Assembly (NCBI RefSeq): GCF_009727055.1
Contig: NC_052359.1
Coordinates: 63,638,415 to 63,702,414, forward strand
Source of the DNA: Benincasa hispida
Lineage: Eukaryota; Streptophyta; Magnoliopsida; Cucurbitales; Cucurbitaceae
Direction of reading: 5' to 3'
Length of the DNA stretch: 64,000 nucleotides
In this document: positions 22,314 through 31,944 of the stretch, piece by piece
How positions within the stretch are numbered: the stretch's first letter is position 1
Layout: each line of letters begins with the position of its first letter
Translations under genes and position numbers: made by a program
Notes under the pieces: model-generated
What the model was told of the DNA's origin: nothing
The model's database searches: none
The model's input: only the letters and a program-made list of their open reading frames with translations

Positions 22314-22318
22314 CTTAT
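22314..22318. repeat. Target site duplication CTTAT (right)
   Basis: Exact partner of 20421-20425. Confidence 0.9.
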
Positions 22319-22416
22319 ACTATCAATTAGTATAAGTAGTTTGTTCGGTGATTTATAAGTATTATTTGATTGAAAGTCTTTTAGAAGCGACACCAAAAAG
22401 AATATGTCCGTCAAAT

Positions 22417-22434
22417 TGGCACTGTTGCCAGGGA
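22417..22434 (+). promoter_or_regulatory. Primer-binding site, tRNA-Asp type
   Basis: TGGCACTGTTGCCAGGGA lies three bases after the LTR end. It matches the Athila tRNA-Asp primer site TGGCGCCGTTGCCGGGGA at 15 of 18 positions. It primes minus-strand synthesis in an intact element; the mismatches indicate decay. Confidence 0.7.
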
Positions 22435-23110
22435 AACTAATTAGTTCTTCTTAGTTAGTTTTTAGTTAAAGTTTCTTTGCGTTGATTTGTTTTCTTTTTG
22501 TGTCAGTTAAGCATGATAGGATTTCCAAATCAATTTTAGATGTCCAAAAGTCGAGTTGCAGGTCTTGACGACAATGTAAGTGGCCTTGATCACAACATTG
22601 CTTAGTAGATCGCCTTGGTTGGCCACGTGACAGAATGGAGTTCGCAGCAAGCAAAGGCAGTAGGCTCGAGGTTGCAGTGGAGTCCAGTACCACATGGTCA
22701 TTTCAAGGAGGGGTATTATGGTTATTTGGACTACGAGACTTACCATTCTTGGTGGGAGGAGTTCTTTAACAATGGATACTCAGGTTGGTTGCAGAACTTA
22801 GACAACTAAGATTTCACAGCACCATACCAGTGAACTTATGCTCAGTCTTTAGGGTCAAGTAAGTCTTTAGAGGCTTTAGTTTTGGAGGTTGCTGATTGCA
22901 CTTTTGAGCTTCAGTAGGAAAATCTTCGTAGGTAGCAGGAATTCGAGCGCTTCTAGCAGGATAGTCTTTGCCCCGAGGCAGAGGCTAGACCTGACTTGCA
23001 AAGTCTGAGTGACCTTGTTGCTTAGCGTGCAACTTTAGTTGGGAGGCTAGAAGAGCCGTTGCAAGACCATTCCCTTGACTTCCCAGAGGCCTAAAGTGAA
23101 AGAACCTGTG
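22435..23110 (+). pseudogene. Athila-like leader and gag remnant
   Basis: After a U-rich leader (22435-22540) a broken plus-strand frame runs to about 23100. It reads 'QWSPVPHGHFKEGYYGYLDY' (22676-22735) and later 'SLEALVLEVADCTFELQ' (about 22866-22916), a Gln/Glu-rich coiled segment typical of the C-terminal part of plant gypsy gag, then further 'QSLSDLVA'. Stops (TAG/TAA for Gln) interrupt it at least five times. Protease and pol are missing; a copia LTR fragment follows. Confidence 0.5.
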
Positions 23111-23149
23111 GAGGCCCTGAGCGGAATCGTGGAGATTGATCCAATTTTG

Positions 23150-24349
23150 TTTTCACAGAATATCAATTTATATTAAATGGAATATGCAGAAATTAAGTTT
23201 ATAGCATCCCATTTATATTAAATTTAATTATATGAATCCAATTCACATAATTAATACTTGAATCATATTCAAATATTTATTTCCTCTCAAATAAACTGTA
23301 TATTATAATGTATCAAATACATTATAGTAATTATTTAATATATAATTAAATTAAATTAATTATATCACATATAGTTAATTCCCTCAATTAATTTAAACAA
23401 TTCAAATCAATTCAAAATTGATTCTTATTTAATCCATGTTTAGCTACAGAGGATACCTCATGGACCTGTAGCTTGAAGCACCAATCGTACTTGAATAATC
23501 AATCAAACTTTAATTCTATCAACATCCATTAACTATCAGACACTCCATTAAAGACAAACAGCTGCACTCTTCGCACTACAAATATATCTTTGTGTCCATT
23601 GGATATAACCAGTAAGCAATACGATGACCATTCACAAATTACAATTTGGCCCCTGTAGTTAGCCTTAAGTACCACTGATCTCTCTACTGAAAAATAAGTC
23701 ATAGTCCAACTATGACTAATCTCGGACCATGAGAGGGTGTGGCGCCACATTGTTTAAGCCCCAGAATCAACCCTTAAGAAAGCAATTTATCTACTTACCT
23801 CGACATCCGAGAAGAAGCGAATTTCGTCTTGTGCAGTTGTGTTTCCAGCTCCCCAATCAGACGAATCCCCAAAATGGTAGGCTTATTGAGTCAGCGATCT
23901 GGCCACTTTCACCTATACAAATCAAAGGACAGTCTTCATAGGCAGGAGTTCAGAACTCACTCAGGGTTCAAGTCATGTCACCTATGGTCATCTTGGTGAA
24001 ATGTAAGTGTCAATTATAAACGACGTTATATAATGAGACTAGTCATTTTGTGGTCCGGTCTTATATAAACTCCTTTGTATAGAACACCCCTACTCACATG
24101 TCTCCACATGAATGATCAAGATCAGATCATTTGTAGCACTTTACAACAATTGTAACATCTACAAATCGAGTCGTATTCATAGAGTCACCAAGATAAGGTA
24201 TCCAGCCTTATCCATCTACTACAGACTATTTAGCTTCTCACTTAAACATGATCCACCTGTATGTCTCTACATACATGTTTAAGCTACAGATGATAACGTT
24301 GGATGTTAGTTTATTGGTTTGTAGGTTTAATGCTACTAAATATCAAATA
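23150..24349 (-). mobile_element. Copia LTR fragment, truncated at both ends
   Basis: It carries the family core 'gcactcttcgcactac' (23565) and 'tggcccctgtagtta' (23648), and the block 'agagggtgtggcgccacatt' (23731). The left terminal ~700 bp and the right ~150 bp including the terminal TGTTGGG are missing. It stops exactly where the next LTR starts with TGAAGGATCTC at 24350. Confidence 0.75.
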
Positions 24350-24621
24350 TGAAGGATCTCATATCGAGAGTTCCATGAGCCGGCTTAAATCGCTTCGATT
24401 TCACAGTGACCGAAACATAAACGATATACATTCTATACTAACAATTATGCATATTAAACTCATCAACGACATGCTCAGAATACAATAAAACATAGGAAAA
24501 AGAGGTTCATACCAAAGGAAGACTGTCTTCGTATGTGTGAACCTAAAGCAGTAGAAAACTTCCCACTGATCTACCAGCACCCGACAAGTCTATCGACTGT
24601 TACTGCATGATCCAACCGTGC
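24350..24621 (-). mobile_element. Copia LTR 3'-end fragment
   Basis: Starts TGAAGGATCTCATA and matches the left 250 bp of the LTR at 28448 nearly base for base ('gagagttccatgagc', 'gcttcgatttcacagtgacc'). Similarity breaks at about 24621, where the sequence passes into copia protease. It is what is left of a 3' LTR after an internal deletion of pol and most of the LTR. Confidence 0.75.
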
Positions 24622-25892
24622 AAATAAAAATTCGATTCTAGATTTGTTGTACAAATAAAAATACCATCTTTATGAATAAACGCTTTACTCGAATTGAAAG
24701 AAATAGTATATTTACATAGCAATAAGCACTTTACAAAAATAAGGTTCCTTTTTAATTCAGGAACAATATATACATCATTTAAAATTAGAAACCTATTCTG
24801 TAAAGTCAACTGGAGCCCTCCCACTGCCACAGTTGAGACGACGTGCCCGGTGCCTACTCGCATCGTCATCTCACCAGCCTACAGCTGCCGCCAAGATTTA
24901 ATCCCCTGAAAAGAAGAACAAACATTGTTAGTGGCACTTGAATCAATTATCCAAGCCGAATCATCATTCTCCACTAAACAAGTTTCGAGCACAAGTAAAT
25001 CATATTTACCTTTATCCGCCTTGGCTGCTTTCTTCTCCTTCAAATACCGAGGACAGTTCCTCTTCTAATGTCCATCTTAGTTGCAATGGAAACACTTTCC
25101 CTTAGCAACTGGTGGACGCCTCCTTGGGGCGACAGGCGGTGGGTTAGCAGGTGCCTTTCCTTTTCCCTTACCACCCTTCTTATTCTTCCCCATTGCAAAG
25201 TTAGAAGTAGAAGGTGCAGACTTCGTTCCTAAGGTCGAACCTCTATGGAACATTCTTGAGGATGAAGCAACATTTGCCTCAACCTTCTGCCTCTCCTTAC
25301 TTTTCAGTAAAGATTGGTATGTCTACAACTCGTTGAGGAGAGTTGTAAGGTTATATTTCACTTTGTTAAGAATCACATTGCTAACAAAGTGCAGGAAGCT
25401 CTACGGAAAAGAATGTAGGATTATGCTAACCTAGCTGCCCTCATCGATGGTAGACCCATTCAACTCCGCCACATTGAAGTGGACCATCGTGTTTAGCACA
25501 TGTTCACGAACAGAGGTGCCTTCTTGCATTTTGGAGTTGAATATGTATTTAAGAGCCTTATGCATAAGCTATTAAGATGGTTATCCAAACATCCCCCGCA
25601 AAGACTCCATGATCTCACGGGCTGAGACCATAGACTCATGCTTCTTAGCCAAGACTTCAGAAAGACTTGCCAAGATATAGGCTCAGGCCTTCTCATTCGC
25701 CCTTGTCCATCGCTCGTATGCCTCCCGAACATTTCGAGCGATATTTGGAGCAGGAAGAGAAGAACGAGCCTCCGTAAGAGCGAACATAAGATCCTCGATG
25801 ATTAGGATCGTCGTGATCATATGTTTCCATGTTGAAAAATTGTCGCTATTTAATTTTTCGGCACTTAACAACGATAAAGTGGCTGTAGCCAT
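24622..25892 (-). pseudogene. Copia gag and protease, minus strand
   Basis: The gag ATG is at 25892-25890 ('MATATLSLLSAEKLNSDNFS') and the first open segment runs to 25683 with 'TWKHMITTILIIEDLMFAL'. Gag continues in broken frames to a Lys/Gly-rich stretch (about 25200-25140) and a zinc knuckle C-x2-C-x4-H-x4-C at 25090-25045, with two stops inside it. Protease follows, with 'WIIDSSATNNV' at about 24970-24940 in place of the usual D-S-G-A/C, and 'MTMRVGTGHVVSTVAVGG' and 'VPELKRNLI' (24869-24750). The protein then stops at the LTR scrap at 24621, so integrase, RT and RNase H have been deleted. Active-site Gly to Ser and multiple stops exclude function. Confidence 0.85.
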
Positions 25893-27618
25893 TTGAAAAA
25901 GTTGCTGAAAATACAAACGAATCTTGATTAATTTTTTCTAAATCCACTTTTAAACCAATTAGTTTTGCAAAAAAATTTCAAGTACCCTAAGTTATAGACT
26001 TCTATTTTGCAATGATGCCCCAATGAGTCAGGACAAACGCCACTTGTGGATATCAGTTGCCCCTTCACTAGGATGAGACATTCTCAACCATTAGGTAGAA
26101 CCAACTCTTGGAACTGAACCTAACAGCCACCATTTTTTCGGTCCAGAATCATTAACATTTAACTATTCTGTGTAAGTGTAACCCCTCTTTTTCGGTGCCA
26201 AAGTCCCGTCCTAATGCGCTTACTGTAGGGAAAAGATAGATTAGGACAAGAGACTAAGTTACCTTATCCTATTATAGAAGATCAAATAAAGAAACGTGCA
26301 AAACTACCATCCTTTAGGGGGACACTCCCAAGGTGCCTCAAGGCGATGTGTAGTAACTTTATTCAACCTAACGAGGGAGACCGAAGGATATGCTGTCGCA
26401 CTTCTCTCTCCCACTTACTATGAACATTCTCTCCATCCACCTTGATATTGACCTACCCAAACACCATCCGTTCGGGGGACTCGCCAAAGATGTCGCGAGG
26501 CCGAGGATAGATCTCACGGTGTGGACTTTAGAAGAAAAGCAAAAGGTTTAAGTGAAGCATCTTATGCCCCAAGTACCTCCCACTGAATGTTATTCCTAAG
26601 GATTCATTAACCTAGACAATCCGACTACTGATTTTAGTCTAAGTGGTCTTTTTAAAGCCTTCTCATAAACAACATTTGTTTATGAAATATAAACAAGTTC
26701 AAGTAGTCACATTTAAACACTTTAATGGACTGTTCTTAACTTGCATGCATGCATCAAATCTATCTAATTCACCTTTCCAGGTAAGTTCTCAGTTGTTACG
26801 TTTCCATCAACTTAAATACCCCAGCCTAGACAGAATCCGCCTTAGACAAAAGGTCCTTTATAGATAGATTTGCTACACATTAACCTTTTATTAGCCAATT
26901 TAATCCTATTAAACTGATTAAAAGATTAAAGCCTTAGGGTCGCTAATCATATTAGAATCGTGATCTTAAGTCTATGTGATCCAAGTTTTAAACATTTAAA
27001 ACCATGAATTAAACCTAAGTGAGCATGCATGTCTTTCTTATTTCTTTTAGTTCTAATTTCTCTTTAACTCTTAAAAAGAAACAACAAAATTTTTTTTTGC
27101 GCATAACGAGGCGTTTATAACAATTATAAAGTAACCTATGTGTCATGCTTCATGCAATGTCCGATCATTACTATATAACTTTTATATAACGCATAATAAC
27201 GAAGCAAACATGCTATCATTCACTCTTATACTATAACAATTATAATATAAAGATGATGCATGTCAATGCCTTTTATGCATGCATAAATATAACTCTTATA
27301 TTATATGATGCATGAGCATGCTCTTACATAATAAAATCCTGCTTCTCTAAATTATAACAACTACAATAAAGAAATGATGCATGATCAATGAATAACCTTA
27401 GGTCGGATTTACTATATGTGCATACCATATGACATATAAAACATACATCGCTTGTATTAAACAAATAGATTAATGGATCGGGATGAGCCTTTAAAAAAAA
27501 AAACCAGAATGGAAAAAAACTATCTATTACATTTTTCATTGAGCAATCCGGTTCACAGGCGAACCGGGTCTTGAACCGCCAGGAGGTCTCTATCGTGTAG
27601 CAATCTTTAGCAGGTAGA

Positions 27619-28098
27619 CGATCGTTCAACGCATATTAGACGATAGGAACATTAGCAAACGATCGCGTAGACGACGATGAGGCTACAAAGCCTGATCGTC
27701 CATGCAATCGTGTAGCGCGACGAAAAGTAAACCCAATTTACCTTGAGTTACTAAGCGATCGCTTTGTCAGTTACTAAGCGATGAAGACTTGCTGACCTAA
27801 ACGATCGTTTAGCGCGCTTTAACGATACGCGAGCGTCTGATCGTCTAACTTATGCGTGCAACTTGTAACCGATTTACCTTGCGATGCTAAGCGATCGTTT
27901 AGTCAGTCACTAAGCGATTAAGCTTGCTGACCTAAACGATCGTCGAGCTCACATGTACATTAAACGATACTCAGCAATCGCGTGCCTGATCGTCAACCCG
28001 ATACGACCAACTTTTGATCGCGTACCCCATCGTTCAACCGATGCGTTCAACCACGATCACTTAGTCCTTCACCTTCACGATGCGATGGACAACGATCG
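27619..28098. repeat. CGATCG-rich palindrome cluster in copia leader
   Basis: CGATCG occurs at 27619, 27660, 27756, 27802, 27892, 27937 and 28093, with many one-mismatch variants between, usually flanked by TTTAG, GTAG or CTAA. Seven hits in 480 bp is far above expectation for DNA this AT-rich. Confidence 0.7.
27736..28007. repeat. Tandem duplication, 2 x 136 bp
   Basis: 'atttaccttg(a/c)g' starts at 27736 and again at 27872. Both units continue 'ctaagcgatcg...tcagt(t/c)actaagcgat...cttgctgacctaaacgatcgt'. The units are clearly diverged, so the duplication is not recent. Confidence 0.75.
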
Positions 28099-28433
28099 CA
28101 TAGAACCTTTTCTGCACAATGCGATCAACCCTAGATCATCTCCTTCCTTAAAGAGTCGCAACCTTTGCCCAAAACTTCGACGAATGACTCAAAACTTCAA
28201 ACACTTTGAATACAGACTAGAGTAGATTATATATGCCCAAAAACATAGGGGCCTTTACATACAACCGCAAATGTAAAAGGAATTAAACAGACCGAGGCAA
28301 ATCTTCCCGAAAACATCCATTAATCTGACACATGCACAACAGTATTAACACTTAAAACAACATATAAATGCACCCATCATGAATGTAAACGTTATTTCGG
28401 TTCAACAAATGAAATCGGAGTATCAGAAACCTC

Positions 28434-28447
28434 TATCTTATACCAAT
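28434..28447 (-). promoter_or_regulatory. Degenerate primer-binding site (initiator tRNA-Met type)
   Basis: 'tatcttataccaat' is the inverse of ATTGGTATAAGATA and corresponds to the copia site ATTGGTATCAGAGC (intact at 46588-46601). It abuts the LTR end at 28448. Confidence 0.7.
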
Positions 28448-30506
28448 TAAAGGATCTCATACCGAGAGTTCCATGAGCGGGCTTAGATCGCTCCGATTTC
28501 ACAGTGACCGAAACATAAACGATATACATTCCATACTAATAGTTATGCATATTAAACTCATCAACAGCATGCTCAGAATACAATAAAACATAGGGAAAAG
28601 AGGTTCATACAAAAGGAAGACTATCATTGTATGTGTGAACCCAAAGCAGCCGAAAACTTCCTACCAATCTACCAGCACCCAACGAGTTTGTCGACTGTTA
28701 ATATACGATTCGACCGTACACGAACAAGGTCGTGGGGACAACACCACCATAAGTGAAACCCGGGTATCCTTGACGTCAAAAACCAAAGAATGGGCTCTGA
28801 TGAGTTTGGTAGAGGACGGAGGAGAAGATGTCGTTTAGATGTTAAGCGCGCGCGAGAAGAACTTTGCTATCGTATAATGGAGACGCTTATCGTATAGTGG
28901 AGCTACACGATCGTTTAGGAAAAACTGAACGATCGTTTAGGAAAGAGGTATACGAGCATTTGGAGAACACGTGAACTAGATGATCGTTTAGATGAATGAG
29001 CTTCTATCGTATACGCTCTCGCGATCGCTCTTTCATGGATTCTTTTTGGGCGCGAGCGATTAAAATGCACGACTGAATTATATCCTCAAATGAAAACGAT
29101 TTTCAAAACTTTAACCCCCGGTTACCATAACCCTCGCGGCCCCACCTTCCCACGTCCGAACGTGGATTAATTGATTAATTATTAAATAATTAATCAATTA
29201 ATTTAATTAATAAATATAATCATATTATATTTATATCCTATAGTTTGATATCATATATCTACTATAGTATTTTTCCTCTACTTAATATATTTATATCTAA
29301 TTTCCTTCAAAATAATGTATCTCATACATTTAGCCAATTATATCATATATAATTAACCAGTCCAATTATATCATATATAATTGAACTTTCTCTTGTCAAT
29401 TTGAACATTTCAAATTAACCCAAACACTGGTTCTCAACTTTATCCAAGCTACCCAGGTGACCTAATAGACCTGTGGCTAGAAGCTCTAACGGTACGTGAA
29501 TAGCTGACTAAACTCTTTAGCCACGAGATTCACCATCTAACTGTTAGTGATTCCACTAAAGACCAACAACTGAACTCTTCTTACCACAAATATATTTCTG
29601 TGTCCATTGGATATAACCAATCATGAGTACGATGACCCTTCACAGATGCTCGTAAGTACAGTTAGGCCAATTTACCGTTTTGCCCCTATAGTCTCATCTC
29701 ACTTCTTAAGTACCACTGATTCCTCTAACGAACAATGCAACATAGTCCAACTACGTGTGAACACCTCTCGAGCCAAGAGAAGGTGTGTGGCGCCACATCG
29801 TTCAAGCTCTGGAATCAGCCCTTAAGGGAGCCATCTATCTACTTACCCCGGCCTCGGGGAAGAAGTGAATTCCATCTTGTGTAGTTGAGTTCCCAGCTCC
29901 CAAATCAGACGAATCCCCAAAATGGTAGGTTTGAATCGGCGACTTGGCCACTCGCACCCATATAAATCAAATGACCGCCCTCAATGGCAGGAGTTCCCAA
30001 CTTACTCAGGATTGAGGTCATGTTACCGATGGTCATCCTAGTGAAGTGAAGTCTTTATCATGAACGGTGTTATATAACGAGACATTAACACTTTGTGGTC
30101 AGGTCTTATACAAACTCTTTGTATAGAACGCCCCCGCTCGCATGTCCCCAACACGAATGATCAGGATCAGATGTTCTGTGGGAAGTAACAACACTTGTGA
30201 CCATTCCACAAAGCGGGCCACGTCCGTAACATTACCAGGATAAGGTTTCCTTCCTATATCCATATACTACAGACCATTTTGGTTATCATTCAAGACATGA
30301 TCCATTTGTATGTCACCACATACATTCTTAAGTTACATACAAATAATCAGGGATTTTATGTTTGTTGGTTTGTGGTAAAACAAATAAAACATATAATTGA
30401 GGAAAATCAAGATGTGAAGTAAATATCATATATTATACAACACAAGTGTTCGTACAAATTGTTTACAAACTACAGGGCACGAAATTGTAGAGCATCAACC
30501 CCAACA
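28448..30506 (-). mobile_element. Copia LTR shared by two element halves
   Basis: Runs from TAAAGGATCTC (TG changed to TA) to ATCAACCCCAACA, 2,059 bp. Its left neighbour is a primer-binding site and gag, its right neighbour a polypurine tract and RNase H, both on the minus strand. It therefore works as 3' LTR of the element to its right and 5' LTR of the element to its left. CGATCG motifs lie at 28908, 28930 and 29022; the family core is at 29570-29690. Confidence 0.85.
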
Positions 30507-31700
30507 ATCTCCCACTTGTCCTAAAGCGAAGTGGGGTGTACATAAAACCAGTACAAAACAATAAATTAGGGCATAAAAGCCCAGTACAAGAAAATCTCCA
30601 CTTGCTCTAGTCCATCTGCGGGCGATCCTGTAGACTCATGTTCTGAAGGTGACCCTCAAATACTGTAGCTGTGAGAGCCTTCGTAAACGCAGTCAGCAAC
30701 ATTGTGCTTCGAAGCGATCTTCATGACGATCATGTCCCCTCGATGCACTATCTTGCGAATCAGATGATACATCTGTTCTATGTGTTTGTCGTGCCTGTGA
30801 CTCCTCGGCTTCTTGGAGTTTTCCACTGCCCCACTATTATCACAATATAGGGTAATGAGTCTAGACATATCTAAAATGACTTCCAGTTCTATCAAGAACT
30901 TCCTGAGCTAGACGACCTCCTTAGCAGCTTCACAAACCGCTACGTACTTCGCCTCCATAGTGGAGTCGACGATGCACCCTTTCTTAGTGCTTCGCCACAC
31001 TACAGCTCCTCTGTTAGAGTAAAGACTAGCCATGATGTGGACTTGCGAGAGCCCTTATCAGTTTGAAAGTCAGAATCCGTGTATCTAGTAAGGATCAAAT
31101 CCTTAGATCCATACATAAGCATGTAGTCCTTCGTTCTCCGAAGATACTTGAGGATGTTCTTCAAGGCGGTCTAGTGATCCTGGATACACGGATAGTAGAT
31201 GTTCTTCAATGCGGTCCAGTGACCCTGACTATACCCACAGCATAGTATATGTTTGGACGAGTACAGAGCATCACGTACATCAAACTGCCAACGGAAGATG
31301 CATATGGGACCTGCCTCATCCTCTTGAGGCATCTTAGGACACATGTCCTTAGACAAAGTGACTCTATGCCTGAACGGCAGTAGGCCCCTCTCGGAGTCCT
31401 GCATCGAGTACTTCAGCAACATCTTGTCAATGTACGATGCCTGAGACAGTGCTAGCACTTTGTTCTTACGATCCCGAAAGATCTGTATGACTAGAACAAA
31501 CTGAACCTCTCCTAAATCTTTCATTTTGGAATTGGGTCGCTAGCCATTTCTTAACTGCAGTTAGTAGACCTACATCATTCCTAATGAGTAGTATATCGTC
31601 TACGTACAACACTAAGAAGACTACTGAAGAGTTGATGATCTTTTTGTAGACACAAGGTTCATCAATGTTCTGGTCAAAGCCATACGATTTTCCTCACCGT
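30507..31700 (-). pseudogene. Copia RNase H and RT C-terminal part, minus strand
   Basis: The polypurine tract (30507-30516, AGTGGGAGAT inverse) abuts the LTR. RNase H reads 'LITLYCDNSGAVENSKKPRS' (30860-30800) and ends 'IASKHNVADC' (30726-30697). Upstream (31524-31240) RT reads 'MKDLGEVQFVLVIQIF', 'LALSQASYIDKMLLKYSMQD' and, after a frameshift, 'QFDVRDALYSSKHI', and a YVDD-region remnant lies at about 31600. The coding part breaks off at 31700 after the segment corresponding to 'YGFDQNID'. Frameshifts and a 30-bp local repeat ('gtgatcctgga/gtgaccctgac', 31170-31225) disrupt it. Confidence 0.8.
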
Positions 31701-31749
31701 TCTTCCTATCTTTAATTTTCAGTAAAGATTGGTAGGTCTGATACCAATT
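31701..31749 (-). other. Gag scrap joined to a primer-site/polypurine junction lacking the LTR
   Basis: 31704-31738 resembles a gag segment found at 25295-25330 ('tttcagtaaagattggta'). It runs into 'tctgataccaat' (31737-31748, the inverse primer-binding site), one T, and then 'atctcccactt' (31750 on), the polypurine side. In every other copy an LTR of about 2 kb separates the last two. Confidence 0.75.
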
Positions 31750-31939
31750 ATCTCCCACTTATCCTAATGACTCGGAAGACTAATGTACAATACAATATAA
31801 AAATGTACAATATACAATAAGCTAGGGCATACCCCAGTATCATCGCCCACTTGCCCTAGAAAATATGTCGCATGTCCTGCAGATCCAGACTCTCCAGGTG
31901 ACCTTAAAACACTTTAGCCGTGAGGGCCTTTGTACAGGG
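31750..31939 (-). pseudogene. Copia polypurine tract, 3' UTR and RNase H C-terminus
   Basis: Starts 'atctcccacttatcc', followed by 'aataagctagggcat' and the coding end corresponding to 'KVFEG...' ('gagggcctttgtacaggg', 31921-31939). It is interrupted by the gypsy solo LTR and continues at 33799. Confidence 0.7.
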
Positions 31940-31944
31940 ATAAC
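31940..31944. repeat. Putative target site duplication (left)
   Basis: 'ataac' before the solo LTR; 'ataat' follows it at 33794-33798 (4 of 5 match). Confidence 0.45.

Larger units (their letters stand above)
19161..22413 (+). mobile_element. Athila-like gypsy LTR, split by a copia solo LTR
   Basis: The left part 19161-20425 and right part 22314-22413 together form one LTR of about 1.36 kb. Signatures are 'ggtagaatcagtcgctacgag', the 'gttgcaacgct' repeats at 19340-19500 and 'ttgtggttcgatccaagactt', where Athila LTRs have 'TGTGGTTCGA(T)CCCGGACTT'. It ends in '...gtccgtca' directly before a tRNA-Asp-type primer site. The 5' start is approximate. Confidence 0.65.
25893..28433 (-). other. Long copia 5' untranslated leader, minus strand
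   Basis: About 2.5 kb separate the gag ATG (25892) from the primer-binding site (28434). The plus-strand element at 46602-48854 has a leader of similar length and order, including 'aactccaccg...aggtaccaacctag'-type blocks and 'attcacctttccaggta' (here at 26767; inverted at 47970). No sense ORF is shared. The part near the primer site is enriched in CGATCG palindromes. Confidence 0.65.

Noticed and set aside
23729..23941. 70-codon ORF as a gene
   Set aside because: It lies wholly within a copia LTR fragment; equivalent frames in sibling LTRs (for example 4706-4906 and 29607-29825) show it is the LTR read in antisense.
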